Shown here: positions 51,263 to 60,060 of the stretch, piece after piece | How the letters are laid out: the number at the start of each line of letters is the position of its first letter | Numbering within the stretch: position 1 is the first letter of the stretch | Source: Arthrobacter sp. SLBN-122 | GTDB lineage: Bacteria > Actinomycetota > Actinomycetes > Actinomycetales > Micrococcaceae | Reading direction: 5' to 3' | DNA: 64,000 nt | Assembly: GCF_006715165.1 (NCBI RefSeq) | Contig: NZ_VFMS01000001.1 | Span: 1,488,001 to 1,552,000, forward strand | Made by a program: the position numbers and the translations under genes | Notes under the pieces: generated by a model | What the model was told of the DNA's origin: nothing | Database searches by the model: none | What the model saw: only the letters and a program-made list of their open reading frames with translations

Positions 51263-52537
51263 GTGACGGACCCTTCCCATCCCCGCAACACCAGCAAGCA
51301 GGCACCACGGAGCGTCAAGTACATCCTCATGCTGGGCGCCCTGGCCGCCCTTCCTGCCATCACCACGGACATGTACCTGCCCTCGCTGCCTGCTGTGGAA
51401 GCCGATCTCCACACCACCCAGACCGCCGCCCAACTGACACTGTCCGGAACCCTGGTGGGAGCCGGCGTCGGCCAGCTGGTGATCGGCCCGTTCTCGGACC
51501 GGTTCGGCCGAAGGCTGCCGCTGGTCATCGGGATCTCGCTGCACGTGGCCATCTCGCTGCTGTGCTCCCTGACGCCGAACATCGAAACCCTGACCGGGCT
51601 GCGCGTGCTTCAGGGCTTCTTCAACGCGGCCGCCGCCGTGGTGGCGCTCGCCGTCATCCGCGACCGCTTCGTTGGTTCCGCCGCTGCCCAGCTGCTCTCC
51701 CGCCTGATGCTGGTGATTGGCGTGGCGCCGCTCCTGGCGCCCACTGTGGGCCAGGCGATCGCCGGTGCCTGGAACTGGCGGGCGGTCTTCTACGCACTGG
51801 CGCTGATCGGGGTGGTCCTGGTGGCAATCGTCTGGCGGTTCATGCCGGAGACGCTGCCGGAGGACAGCCGCAGTCCGGGTAATCCCAGGCATGTGGCAAA
51901 CGCGTACTGGTCGCTGCTGCGGGACAGGCATTTCATGGCGCTTGCCGTTATTCCCGGGCTGGGGCTGGCCCTGATCATGAGCTACGTGGTGGGGTCCCCC
52001 TTTGTCTTCCAGAACGAATACGGCCTCACCGCCCAGCAGTTCGCCCTGGTCTTTGCCCTTAACGGCGCCGCGCTGGTCCTATCCGCGCAGCTCAACGCCG
52101 CCCTGGTCCGGAAGTTCCCGCCGGTCCGCCTCCTGCGCACCGCCCTCCTGGTCCAGTTGTGCCTTGCCCTGGTGCTGCTCGTGGTGGTGGCCACGGGTGC
52201 CGGTGGCGCGTTTGGCCTGGTGGCAGCGCTATGGCTGGTCCTGTCAGCCCAGGGAATGGTTCCGGCAAACGCCTCTGTTCTGGCCCTGCACAATTACGGC
52301 CATATGGCGGGAACGGCAGCTGCGGTCATCGGCGCCCTGCAGTCGGGGGTGGCCGGCCTGGTGAGTCCCCTGGTGGGGGTCCTGGGCGGAAATTCGCTGT
52401 CGATGGCCGGCGTTATGATCGGCAGCTGCGCCCTGGCGGTCATGGTGCTTGCCCTGGGGACTCCCGCCTACCGGAAGGGCGGCTGGGCGGAGCACGCCGG
52501 GCGCGACGACGGCCAGCGGGTCAGCGCGGACGAATAG
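51263..52537 (+). CDS. Bcr/CflA family multidrug MFS exporter
   Basis: A 424-residue MFS protein with twelve hydrophobic segments. TTDMYLPSLPAVEADLHTT in TM1 and GPFSDRFGRRLPLVIG in the TM2-3 loop identify the Bcr/CflA drug-resistance subfamily. GTG 51263 is the first start in frame and has only a weak ribosome site. A perfect palindrome AGCTGAGCGTCAGCT at 51190-51204 lies in its upstream gap and may be an operator. Substrate range is unknown; bicyclomycin, chloramphenicol or sulfonamides are typical of the family. Confidence 0.9.
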   Translation: MTDPSHPRNTSKQAPRSVKYILMLGALAALPAITTDMYLPSLPAVEADLHTTQTAAQLTLSGTLVGAGVGQLVIGPFSDRFGRRLPLVIGISLHVAISLLCSLTPNIETLTGLRVLQGFFNAAAAVVALAVIRDRFVGSAAAQLLSRLMLVIGVAPLLAPTVGQAIAGAWNWRAVFYALALIGVVLVAIVWRFMPETLPEDSRSPGNPRHVANAYWSLLRDRHFMALAVIPGLGLALIMSYVVGSPFVFQNEYGLTAQQFALVFALNGAALVLSAQLNAALVRKFPPVRLLRTALLVQLCLALVLLVVVATGAGGAFGLVAALWLVLSAQGMVPANASVLALHNYGHMAGTAAAVIGALQSGVAGLVSPLVGVLGGNSLSMAGVMIGSCALAVMVLALGTPAYRKGGWAEHAGRDDGQRVSADE

Positions 52538-52555
52538 TTGGCTGCGGGGCCGGCT

Positions 52556-52594
52556 TACTGAACAGTATGTACTGGACCGTACTTACTGAACCGT
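52556..52594. repeat. three tandem 14-bp units at the end of the cardiolipin synthase gene
   Basis: TACTGAACAGT (52556), TACTGGACCGT (52570) and TACTGAACCGT (52584) recur with an exact 14-bp period. The last copy contains the cardiolipin synthase stop codon (minus strand, 52583-52585); the other two lie between it and the convergent exporter stop. Confidence 0.7.
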
Positions 52595-54058
52595 GGCCGT
52601 CAGCCGGGCCACGTTGTCCACATACCGTGCAGCGAGCGGCCTGTTGAGCCAGTCCGCCAGCTTCAGCTCGTGGGAAATGTCCCGGTAGGTGTCCTCCACC
52701 GCCCGCATCTTGTTCACGATGTCCTCGCCCAGAAGCATCACCGACACCTCCAGGTTCAGCGAGAACGACCGCATGTCCATGTTGCTGGAGCCCAGGACGG
52801 CCACTTCGTCGTCGATGGTGAAGTGCTTGGCGTGCAGCACGAACGGCGCCTTGTACAGGTAGATCCGCACGCCGGCCTCCAGGAGCGCCTCATAATAGGA
52901 CCGCTGCGCATGGTGGACCAGGAACTGGTCGCCCTTCTCGGACACGAACAGCTCCACGTCCACGCCGCGCTGCGCCGCGGTGGTGATGGCATAGAGCAGT
53001 GAATCGTCAGGAACGAAGTAGGGGCTGCAAATGGAGATCCGGTGCTGCGCGGAGTAGATGAGCGTGTTGAAGAGCCGGAGGTTGTTTTCGGTGATGAACC
53101 CGGGACCACTGGGCACCACCTGGGCCGTGACGTTGCCGGGTTCGGGGTTCGACGGGAGCTGCAGCTGGTGCTCCAGGGACTCGTCGGTCTCGGTCAGCCA
53201 GTCAGTGGCAAAGACGACGTTCAGGGTGGTCACGATGGGGCCGCGGAGGCACGCCATCAGTTCCACCCATTCGCGGCCCGCCTTGCGGTGCCGCGGGTTG
53301 TTATAGGAAGGCTCGATCAGGTTCTGCGAGCCCGTGAACGCGACTTCGCCGTCCACCACCAGGATCTTGCGGTGGTTGCGCAGGTCCGGCCGGCGCCACT
53401 GGCCGTGGATGGGCAGCAGCGGCAGCATCCGCTTCCACTGGATCTTGCCGGCCTTGAGGCGCTTCAGCAGCTTCCGGTATCCCTTGATGCGCAGCGTTCC
53501 GATGTGGTCGAAGAGGAGCCGCACTTCCACGCCGCGTTCGGCGGCCTCCTCAAGGGCGGTGAGCAGGTCGTTGGTGACATGGTCAGAGCTCATGATGTAG
53601 AACTCCGCATTGACGAATTTCTTCGCCTTCCGGACGGCGTTCGTCATGTCCAGGATGGAGTCCGGGTAGCCGGGGATGAGCTCAACGGAATTGTTGTCCA
53701 CCATGGGCAGCGAACCCAGGGTGCGGTTGAGCTCAACGGCGGACTTCACCCACTCCGGGCCCGGATAGTCGCTTTCGGCATCCGCGAGGGCGGTGATGCC
53801 GGCCCGCACCCGGTCGTTGACTTGCTGCTGCTGCGCGCGGCGGCGGCTGGAGAGCTGGAAGTTGCCGAACAGCAGGAACAGCACAATGCCCACGAACGGG
53901 ATGAAGAAGATCCCCAGCAGCCAGGCCATGGCGGTGGTGGGCCGCCTGTTGCCGGGGATGATGCCCAGCGCCAGGACCCTGATGACAAGGTCCGCGAAGC
54001 CCAGGAGCACCACAACCCATGTCGGCGCGGTGCCGGCAAGCGAAAAAGGCCACAACAC
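52583..54058 (-). CDS. cls: cardiolipin synthase (phospholipase D family)
   Basis: A 491-residue Cls: two N-terminal TM segments (about 12-32 and 42-66), then two phospholipase D domains with HKD motifs at H229/K231/D236 (RNHRKILVVDGE) and H409/K411/D416 (LHAKHFTIDDE). It condenses phosphatidylglycerol (or CDP-diacylglycerol with PG) to cardiolipin at the membrane. Start GTG 54058 is chosen so that the first TM follows directly; the frame is open upstream to 54136. Convergent with the Bcr-type exporter. Confidence 0.93.
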   Translation of the reverse strand: MLWPFSLAGTAPTWVVVLLGFADLVIRVLALGIIPGNRRPTTAMAWLLGIFFIPFVGIVLFLLFGNFQLSSRRRAQQQQVNDRVRAGITALADAESDYPGPEWVKSAVELNRTLGSLPMVDNNSVELIPGYPDSILDMTNAVRKAKKFVNAEFYIMSSDHVTNDLLTALEEAAERGVEVRLLFDHIGTLRIKGYRKLLKRLKAGKIQWKRMLPLLPIHGQWRRPDLRNHRKILVVDGEVAFTGSQNLIEPSYNNPRHRKAGREWVELMACLRGPIVTTLNVVFATDWLTETDESLEHQLQLPSNPEPGNVTAQVVPSGPGFITENNLRLFNTLIYSAQHRISICSPYFVPDDSLLYAITTAAQRGVDVELFVSEKGDQFLVHHAQRSYYEALLEAGVRIYLYKAPFVLHAKHFTIDDEVAVLGSSNMDMRSFSLNLEVSVMLLGEDIVNKMRAVEDTYRDISHELKLADWLNRPLAARYVDNVARLTATVQ

Positions 54059-54153
54059 GTCAATAACTCCCGGGGAAATTGGGCTCCCGGAGGACGGTTT
54101 CCGCCCGGGGCACTCTGCCCAGCTTATCCGCGGCACCGCACTAAGCTGGTGCC

Positions 54154-55083
54154 ATGAGCTCTCCAGCCCCCGTGGTTCTCGTTTTCCTTGACCCTGCCTA
54201 CCCCGACGGCAGGGCGGCCGATGCCTCCAAGCCCCAGCTGCTGGTCACGGACCTTGGCGTCACGCGCGGCGACGGCGTCTTCGAAACCATGCTGGCAGTC
54301 GGCGGGACGGTACGGAAAATGCAGGCGCACCTGGACCGGCTTGCCGGATCTGCAACTGCGCTGGACCTGGACATCCCGGACCAGGACGCATGGCGGCGTG
54401 CCATTGCGGCTGCCGTGGCCCGGCATCGGTCGGAGAACCCGCCGGCAGACCCTTCGGCAGATGAACTGGTGGTCAAACTGGTGGTGACCCGCGGCGTGGA
54501 GGGCGCGCCCACCCCCACCGCGTGGGTCCAGGCCTCCCCGGCCGGTGCTGCCGGCCGCCGGCAGCGGGAAACGGGCATCGATGTCATCCTCCTTGACCGG
54601 GGCTACGACAGTGACGTGGCCGAACGGGCGCCCTGGCTGCTCCTGGGGGCTAAGACGCTCTCCTATGCCGTCAACATGGCGGCGCTGCGCCACGCGCACA
54701 AGCAGGGCGCCGACGACGTCATTTTCACGTCATCTGATGGTCGCGTCCTGGAAGGGCCCACGTCCACAGTGCTGCTGGCGCATGTGGAAAAGTCCGACGA
54801 CGGCACAACAGTCAAGCGCCTCATCACGCCGCAGCTGGACAGCGGCATCCTGCCCGGAACCTCCCAGGGTGCGCTCTTCGCTGCAGCCAAGGCGGCAGGC
54901 TGGGAACTGGGCTATGGCCCGCTGGAGCCCCGCGACCTCCTGGACGCGGACGCGGTCTGGCTGATCTCCAGCGTCCGGCTGCTGGCACCCGTGAACCGGA
55001 TCGATGGCAAGGAGATCGGCACTCCGTCTGTCCAAAAGGAACTGACCACTGAATTGAACGGGCTCTTCGCCGGGATTCGTTAG
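54154..55083 (+). CDS. pabC: aminodeoxychorismate lyase (class IV aminotransferase fold)
   Basis: A 309-residue fold-type IV PLP enzyme. The Schiff-base lysine is in LLLGAKTLSYAVNM, with the upstream VTRGDGVFETM and downstream DGRVLEGPTSTVLL segments typical of PabC. It converts aminodeoxychorismate to 4-aminobenzoate and pyruvate, completing the step begun by the PabB fusion 3 kb upstream. TAAGCT lies 6 nt before ATG 54154 with no ribosome site, so it is probably leaderless. A branched-chain or D-amino acid transaminase is the alternative. Confidence 0.85.
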   Translation: MSSPAPVVLVFLDPAYPDGRAADASKPQLLVTDLGVTRGDGVFETMLAVGGTVRKMQAHLDRLAGSATALDLDIPDQDAWRRAIAAAVARHRSENPPADPSADELVVKLVVTRGVEGAPTPTAWVQASPAGAAGRRQRETGIDVILLDRGYDSDVAERAPWLLLGAKTLSYAVNMAALRHAHKQGADDVIFTSSDGRVLEGPTSTVLLAHVEKSDDGTTVKRLITPQLDSGILPGTSQGALFAAAKAAGWELGYGPLEPRDLLDADAVWLISSVRLLAPVNRIDGKEIGTPSVQKELTTELNGLFAGIR

Positions 55084-55143
55084 GCCCCGACAGGCCGCGG
55101 CCGGCCCTTTTCCCCTCCTTGCATCACCCGTAAGGTGTGCACC

Positions 55144-55608
55144 ATGGACTCGCAAAAGCTGCCGATCGAAAACCTGTCCTTTGACGACTGCTGGGATCTC
55201 CTTGCCAATGACATCGTGGGCAGGTTGGCCATTGTTGTGGACGGACATCCGGAGATCTTTCCCGTGAATTACGTTGTCCACCTGCGCAGCATCCTGTTCC
55301 GCACGGCACCCGGGTCCAAGCTCTGGGGCGCCAGGATGGAGCGGCCCGCCGCACTGGAAATCGACGGCTACGATCCCGCCACCGAACTGGCCTGGAGCGT
55401 GGTGGTGCGGGGCGATACCGAGATCGTCGAGGACCAGGCCGTCAAGGATGCCGTGGACGGCCTGGGCCTGGAGCCCTGGCAGCCGGGCGAAAAGGCAAAT
55501 TACGTCAGGTTGAACGCCAAGGCACTGACCGGGCGCAGGTTCCAGGTGAACCGGCCGGACATCTGGAACACCCGCGCGCAGGACCGGCGCCGGGCGTCAT
55601 TCGAATAG
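55144..55608 (+). CDS. pyridoxamine 5'-phosphate oxidase family protein
   Basis: A 154-residue split-barrel flavin/F420-binding fold protein. GRLAIVVDGHPEIFPVNYVVH and ILFRTAPGSKLWGA match the PPOX-like (DUF/pyridoxamine-oxidase-related) group, common in actinobacteria, whose members bind FMN, F420 or heme. No substrate can be assigned. ATG 55144 has TAAGGT 7 nt upstream and no ribosome site (leaderless). Confidence 0.85.
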   Translation: MDSQKLPIENLSFDDCWDLLANDIVGRLAIVVDGHPEIFPVNYVVHLRSILFRTAPGSKLWGARMERPAALEIDGYDPATELAWSVVVRGDTEIVEDQAVKDAVDGLGLEPWQPGEKANYVRLNAKALTGRRFQVNRPDIWNTRAQDRRRASFE

Positions 55609-55649
55609 CGCCACTGCCATAACCCGCGCCTTTGGCACGGAGGCTGCTG

Positions 55650-56354
55650 TCACGCGCTGGAAGCTGCCACCTGCCGCGAGAGCTGCGTTTCCAGCCCGGA
55701 CAGCAGGATGGTGAGTCCCTGGTCAAGCTCCCTGGCGCCGTCGTACTCTGCCAATGCCGGCGCCAGGGCACGGAGCCGGGGGAATTCCTTGGCGGGCAGG
55801 CGGTGGAGACCCAGGCGCAGCAGTACCTCGTTCTCTTCCGGGTCCACCACGTACTCCTGCAGTTCGTTCAGGATGTGCCCGTAGAGGAAGCCGTAGTAGG
55901 CGCGGTAGACATGGAGCGCATCCGCCGGTTCGAATCCTGCCGCCGCCAGCAGGGTCAGGATCTGCTCCAGCGGCCGCAGCGTGCCCAGCGGGCGCAGCCC
56001 CAACGGCGTGGACAGCGGCCGGGTCACCAGCAGGGGGACAACGTTGGGATGCTCGAGCGCCAGCATCCGCAGATCATGGGCGATGTTCCGCAGCTGGGCC
56101 TTCCAGTCCGGGTCCTCGGGATGCACCGGGAGCTGGTCAAGGACCAGCTCCGAAACCCCGTCCAGGAGCGCAGCCCGGTTCTCGGCATAGCGGTAGAGGC
56201 TCATGGGGTCCCGGCCAAGCTCCTGCCCCAGGCGCCGCATGGTCAACGCGTCGAGCCCTTCTGCATCAACCAGCTCGAGGGCCTTGGCCAGCACGGTTTC
56301 CCTGCTCAACCTTGCCTTGACAGGTGTGCGGCCTGAAGCACGCGGGGCATCCAT
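55650..56354 (-). CDS. TetR family transcriptional regulator
   Basis: A 234-residue regulator close in layout to TetR proper: helix-turn-helix at 17-62 (LSRETVLAKALELVDAEGLDALTMRRLGQELGRDPMSLYRYAENR) and a C-terminal TetR_C_1-like domain with YRAYYGFLYGHILNELQEY. It stands divergent to a small gene at 56577. A palindrome GTCTACAGCGTAGAC lies 75 bp upstream of its start and is a likely operator. The regulated target is unclear. Confidence 0.88.
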   Translation of the reverse strand: MDAPRASGRTPVKARLSRETVLAKALELVDAEGLDALTMRRLGQELGRDPMSLYRYAENRAALLDGVSELVLDQLPVHPEDPDWKAQLRNIAHDLRMLALEHPNVVPLLVTRPLSTPLGLRPLGTLRPLEQILTLLAAAGFEPADALHVYRAYYGFLYGHILNELQEYVVDPEENEVLLRLGLHRLPAKEFPRLRALAPALAEYDGARELDQGLTILLSGLETQLSRQVAASSA

Positions 56355-56428
56355 GGCATTGTCCTAGCTGTGGGGGTGGTGTCCCGAATAAATCGAGACG
56401 GTTGCATCACTTGTAGTCTACTAGTACA

Positions 56429-56443
56429 GTCTACAGCGTAGAC
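56429..56443. promoter_or_regulatory. candidate TetR operator
   Basis: GTCTACAGCGTAGAC is a perfect 6-3-6 palindrome between the TetR gene and the small gene at 56577; the sequence just before it (GTAGTCTACTAGTACA) repeats the GTCTAC half-site. Confidence 0.5.
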
Positions 56444-56576
56444 AGGCGCTGACAACGCTGAGGCCCACTGCATTTCAGGGGGACTCAACCTATAAATCCG
56501 ATGGCCACGTGCAGGACATTGGTTTTGCTGCTGTAGCCGAACGGCGGCGCCGAGCACTTAGCGAAGGGGAGCCATC

Positions 56577-56831
56577 ATGGCACATTCGCAGTTCGATCTC
56601 TTTCTCAACGAAGCCACCTACCCCGACCACGCCTCAGGTTCCAGCCTGGACCGTGACCGCCTCTACGGGCTGTACACCAGCTGGTGCTTCATCAACCAGC
56701 AGTCGCCCGGCACCGAGGACAGCTTCTGGTCAGCCATGAAGCACCGGATTTCGCCCCGCCGCAACGGCCTTCGCATGAAGGGTCCTGCCGCTGCGGACTA
56801 CATCCTTACCAGCTACCCCGGACTGGTCTGA
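56577..56831 (+). CDS. small hypothetical protein
   Basis: An 84-residue soluble protein rich in aromatic residues (SQFDLFLNEATYP, DRLYGLYTSWCFIN, EDSFWSAMKHRI), ending in a basic segment and AADYILTSYPGLV. The pattern is helical and looks conserved in type, resembling short actinobacterial proteins of unknown function, but I cannot name a family. ATG 56577 has AAGGGGAG upstream and a textbook terminator follows, so it is a real single-gene unit. Confidence 0.75.
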   Translation: MAHSQFDLFLNEATYPDHASGSSLDRDRLYGLYTSWCFINQQSPGTEDSFWSAMKHRISPRRNGLRMKGPAAADYILTSYPGLV

Positions 56832-56881
56832 GCCCTCCCGGTTTTAGCACAAGGCCACCGGACAACCAGTGGTACCTGATT

Positions 56882-56914
56882 AAATGCTGTGGCACACCGT
56901 GCCGCAGCATTTTT
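56882..56914 (+). terminator. intrinsic terminator
   Basis: AAATGCTGTGGCAC (56882-56895) pairs with GTGCCGCAGCATTT (56899-56912) with one G-U wobble and an ACC loop, followed by a T-run to 56914. It lies 50 bp behind the small gene's stop. Confidence 0.9.
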
Positions 56915-56963
56915 CATGCCCGCCCTGGCTGGCAACAGGGCGGCAGCCCGGGCTGGGCCGGCG

Positions 56964-59429
56964 CTAGGTAGGGATGATCCGGAACAGGAACCTGGTGCGG
57001 ACCATCATCCAGAGCAGCGCCAGGACCACGGCGTAGGCGGCGGTGTTCAGGAAGATGCTTTGCTGCTGCAGCGCCGGAATATTGGCCACGACGGCGATCA
57101 GCACCACGTGCATGATGAACACGTAAAGCGTGGCCCGGCCCAGCGGAACCAGGAACCAGCCCAGGAGCCGCTCCACCGGTTTCCAGTAGGCGCTGAGGAA
57201 CGCGTAGGACGCCACCACCAGGACCAGGACGTTGAGCAGGCGGCCCGGGGCCAGGTATGTGCGGGAGAAGAAGGCGTCGTACATGGCCCGGTAGGAGGCG
57301 TCCGGCAGGAGCGCCAGGCGGACATCGTAGCTGTTGGCCAGGTACGGGTTGCCCCAGGACAGGAAGGCCAGTGCGAACGCGGCCGCGGTGCAGGCCACCA
57401 CTATCACGGCGTGCGTGGACAGCCACGCCGTGATGCGGCGCCGGTGGTAACCCGCAACCAGCCCGAGCACGAACAGCACCTGCCACACCAGCAGCGGGAA
57501 GGAGTCCTCGAACTGCGAGGGCAGGATCCGCAACCTTGTCACAGCCCCCGCCGCATATACGCCGAGCGTCGCAACCAGCACCCAAATGGCCTTGCCGCGG
57601 TTCAGCGCCGCGAGGATCAGCGGGCTGGCCAGCAAAAGCACCACATAGAGCCCCATGACATTGAACTGCCAGGGCCCGAACTGCAGCAGCACGATGGCCG
57701 GGAGCACTTGGGGCGGGACGGGGAACTGGAACAGCGATGACATGCCGGCGTACAGGTCGTAGGTCCGGCCGGATCCGGTATGCCCGGCTCCACCGGTTCC
57801 CTGGTCAACGAATGTGGTCAGGGCCTCGGTATGGAAGAACGGGAGCAGGGACAGGAGGAAGACGCCGATCAGAACAGCCAGTGCCGTCAGGTAGAGCTTG
57901 CCGGCGCGGCGCGTGGTGAGGTCCACTACCCGTCCGAAGTCCTCCTTGGCCCTGGGCCCGTACACCATGCCCACCACCAGGCCGGAGAACAGGACAAACA
58001 GTTCGGCGCCGGACACAAAGCCCACGGCCTCCTGGGTGACCAGCTGGAACAGCGAGGCCATGCCCAGGTGGTTCACCACCACGAAGACGATGGCCACTCC
58101 GCGCAGCAGATCCACGCGCGAATCCCGGGTGGAGGGATCCCGGTAGCTCCAGGCCGTGGCAGCGTTGATCCGGCGGGGAACCTGCCACAGGGCCGCCAGG
58201 AGGATCACCATGGCGGCAGCGACAGACCAGGCGGCGGCCCCCGGGAGTGTGTTGGCCCTGACGTACGTGCTTCCTGAGGCCACGTCGGAGACGGGACCGG
58301 TGGCGATTGGTGCTGCCTTCAGTCTCTCCAGGGCCGCTTTGGCGATCTCCGGCTGGCCGGTGAGCAGCCAACTGATGCTTGCCACGCCGGTATCCCTGGT
58401 GCTGGTGCGCTCGTCCCAGACCACGGCGGCAGTCCCGGCAAAACCGGAGGAGGTGGCAGTTGTTACCACCTGGTCCCACCAACCGGCTTTGATCTCCGCC
58501 TCGGACGGCCCGCCCGAGGCCGGGCTGTAGAAAGCCGCGGTCTGGAGCAGGAAGGGCTTCCTGTGCCCCTCCGAGTAGGTGCCGTAGAAGTTTTCGTTGC
58601 CGGAATCCGTCAGCATCTCCTGGAGTTCGCCGGCCCGGGGCAGGGTGTTGGCGGCGGCACCTCCGGCGGTGTCATCGTGATAAGCAGCCAGCCCCACCCA
58701 GTCCACGGCGTCATCGCCCGGGTAGTACGGCGCGTAGGCGCTGTCGCTTCCGTCCCAGGCCCCGTCACTGTTCGTGTCCAGGAGGGAAAAGCCTTCACTT
58801 CCCGGCTGCGGCGCATCGCGGTTGCGGTCGAAGGGGTAGTCCTTGCCCAGGTAGGGCGCCCACACCATGGCGGCCGGGCCGCCGTCGTACTGCCTGAACG
58901 CTGCCGCAACCGCCTGGAAGGCCTCACGGTAGGCGGCAGGTTGCTGGCCCCAGGACACCCAGCTTGAGTTCATGTCCGGGGCAAACCGGATCAGCAGCTG
59001 CCCCTTGAAGCCGGCGGCGAGGCCGCGCACCTGCTTGGCGAACGCTTCCGCCTCCGGAGCGCCGAGCTGGTCCAGCGGCACCGATGGCTTTACCGTGAGC
59101 AGGGCGTGGGTGCCTTCGGCTCCGGCCTGCTGAAGGAAGCCATCGATGTCATTCCGTTCCGAATCGCGGTACGGAATGGTGATGTCATGGCCGAAGACGG
59201 CCGGGCGGGCGCCCAGCCTGCCGCTGAAGCCTGCGGCGGTGTCCTCGCCCCATTCGAGCACGGCACCAAGCCAGGGCTTTCCCTTCTCCGGAGCAGCCTC
59301 CGCCGCATGCGACGGAGCAGCGGCCAGCAGGACCATGAGCCCAATGAGGGCCGCAGCCAGAAACGCGCAGATCGGGTGCCGATGGTTCCGGCGGGTTGCG
59401 GCGTGGTGGTGCGATGTGACTGCACGCAT
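56964..59429 (-). CDS. secreted GH26-like domain fused to an OpgC-type membrane domain
   Basis: An 821-residue fusion. A signal peptide (about 1-43, cleaving near PSHAAEA) precedes an extracellular domain (52-375) like GH26 mannanases, with RFAPDMNSSWVSWG and YYPGDDAVDWVGLAAY. About ten TM segments from residue 400 form an OpgC/acyltransferase-3-like domain beginning DLLRGVAIVFVVVNHLG. In GH26 the acid/base is Glu in the H/P-E-x-N motif; here it is Asp (D152), and where the nucleophile glutamate is expected the sequence reads FLLQTAAFYS. The domain may bind rather than cut glycans. ATG 59429 has GGGGGA upstream. Confidence 0.8.
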   Translation of the reverse strand: MRAVTSHHHAATRRNHRHPICAFLAAALIGLMVLLAAAPSHAAEAAPEKGKPWLGAVLEWGEDTAAGFSGRLGARPAVFGHDITIPYRDSERNDIDGFLQQAGAEGTHALLTVKPSVPLDQLGAPEAEAFAKQVRGLAAGFKGQLLIRFAPDMNSSWVSWGQQPAAYREAFQAVAAAFRQYDGGPAAMVWAPYLGKDYPFDRNRDAPQPGSEGFSLLDTNSDGAWDGSDSAYAPYYPGDDAVDWVGLAAYHDDTAGGAAANTLPRAGELQEMLTDSGNENFYGTYSEGHRKPFLLQTAAFYSPASGGPSEAEIKAGWWDQVVTTATSSGFAGTAAVVWDERTSTRDTGVASISWLLTGQPEIAKAALERLKAAPIATGPVSDVASGSTYVRANTLPGAAAWSVAAAMVILLAALWQVPRRINAATAWSYRDPSTRDSRVDLLRGVAIVFVVVNHLGMASLFQLVTQEAVGFVSGAELFVLFSGLVVGMVYGPRAKEDFGRVVDLTTRRAGKLYLTALAVLIGVFLLSLLPFFHTEALTTFVDQGTGGAGHTGSGRTYDLYAGMSSLFQFPVPPQVLPAIVLLQFGPWQFNVMGLYVVLLLASPLILAALNRGKAIWVLVATLGVYAAGAVTRLRILPSQFEDSFPLLVWQVLFVLGLVAGYHRRRITAWLSTHAVIVVACTAAAFALAFLSWGNPYLANSYDVRLALLPDASYRAMYDAFFSRTYLAPGRLLNVLVLVVASYAFLSAYWKPVERLLGWFLVPLGRATLYVFIMHVVLIAVVANIPALQQQSIFLNTAAYAVVLALLWMMVRTRFLFRIIPT

Positions 59430-59654
59430 GGTGAGAAGTCCCCCGGTACTCATTGCCCTGATGACGCCGGCGGCGCCCCGGTAAGAACTTTATCGGCCCG
59501 GCGGCTGCTGACAGCGCGCGGCAGGCCGCCCACCTGCGGTGATGTCCGGCGTCGGACCGTCCCCGGGCGCTGCAACTTCCCTCGCCGCAGCTCAATTACG
59601 GAACATGACGACGGCGGCCGTGCGGCCCGGCGCGGCAGGTGTTACGTTTTTGGG

Positions 59655-59736
59655 GAGTAATGAGTACCGGTGTGAAGCCCTGACTGGCCGGTCGGCAACC
59701 CTCCCTTTCGCGGCGGGGTGCCTCAGGTGAATACTC
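59655..59736 (+). promoter_or_regulatory. SAM-IV type riboswitch
   Basis: Between P1 arms GAGTA (59655-59659) and TACTC (59732-59736) lies the SAM-IV/SAM-I-clan core: GTGAAGCCCTGACTGG, then GTCGGCAACCCTCC (59691-59704), GCGGCGGGGTGCC (59710-59722) and CAGGTGAA. This matches the order and conserved blocks of actinobacterial SAM-IV RNAs. It precedes DUF1737-rhodanese-metZ, a methionine-type target; the GAAGGAGATC ribosome site is about 35 nt downstream, so translation control is likely. The rest of 59430-59654 shows nothing recognisable. Confidence 0.9.
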
Positions 59737-59784
59737 GGCATATCGACCGATTCGAGCTGCAAGCGTGAAAGAAGGAGATCCGTC

Positions 59785-60060
59785 GTGTCCGACGCACCCG
59801 CCCCTGACGAAAAATTGTCCTACCGCCTGATCACAGGGCCGGACGACCGCTCATTCTGCGAACGGATCTCGGCTGCGCTGGCTGACGGTTACGTCCTGCA
59901 CGGCAGCCCGGCAGCCACCTTCAACGGCAGCAGTGTCATCGTGGCGCAGGCAGTGGTCCTTCCGGCAGCCATCGCCTCCGCCGACGCAGCGGTGGCCACC
60001 GCAGTGGATCAGCTGGACGCAGAATTTGAGGGCGAGTTCGACGGCGAGGGCCACGCATGA
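59785..60060 (+). CDS. DUF1737 domain protein
   Basis: A 91-residue protein whose core YRLITGPDDRSFCERISAAL followed by ADGYVLHGSPAATFNGSSV matches DUF1737, a small domain of unknown function; the C-terminus is an acidic helix (QLDAEFEGEFDGE). GTG 59785 has GAAGGAG upstream. It is the first gene behind the SAM-IV riboswitch and overlaps the rhodanese gene by ATGA, linking it to sulfur/methionine metabolism by context only. Confidence 0.85.
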   Translation: MSDAPAPDEKLSYRLITGPDDRSFCERISAALADGYVLHGSPAATFNGSSVIVAQAVVLPAAIASADAAVATAVDQLDAEFEGEFDGEGHA

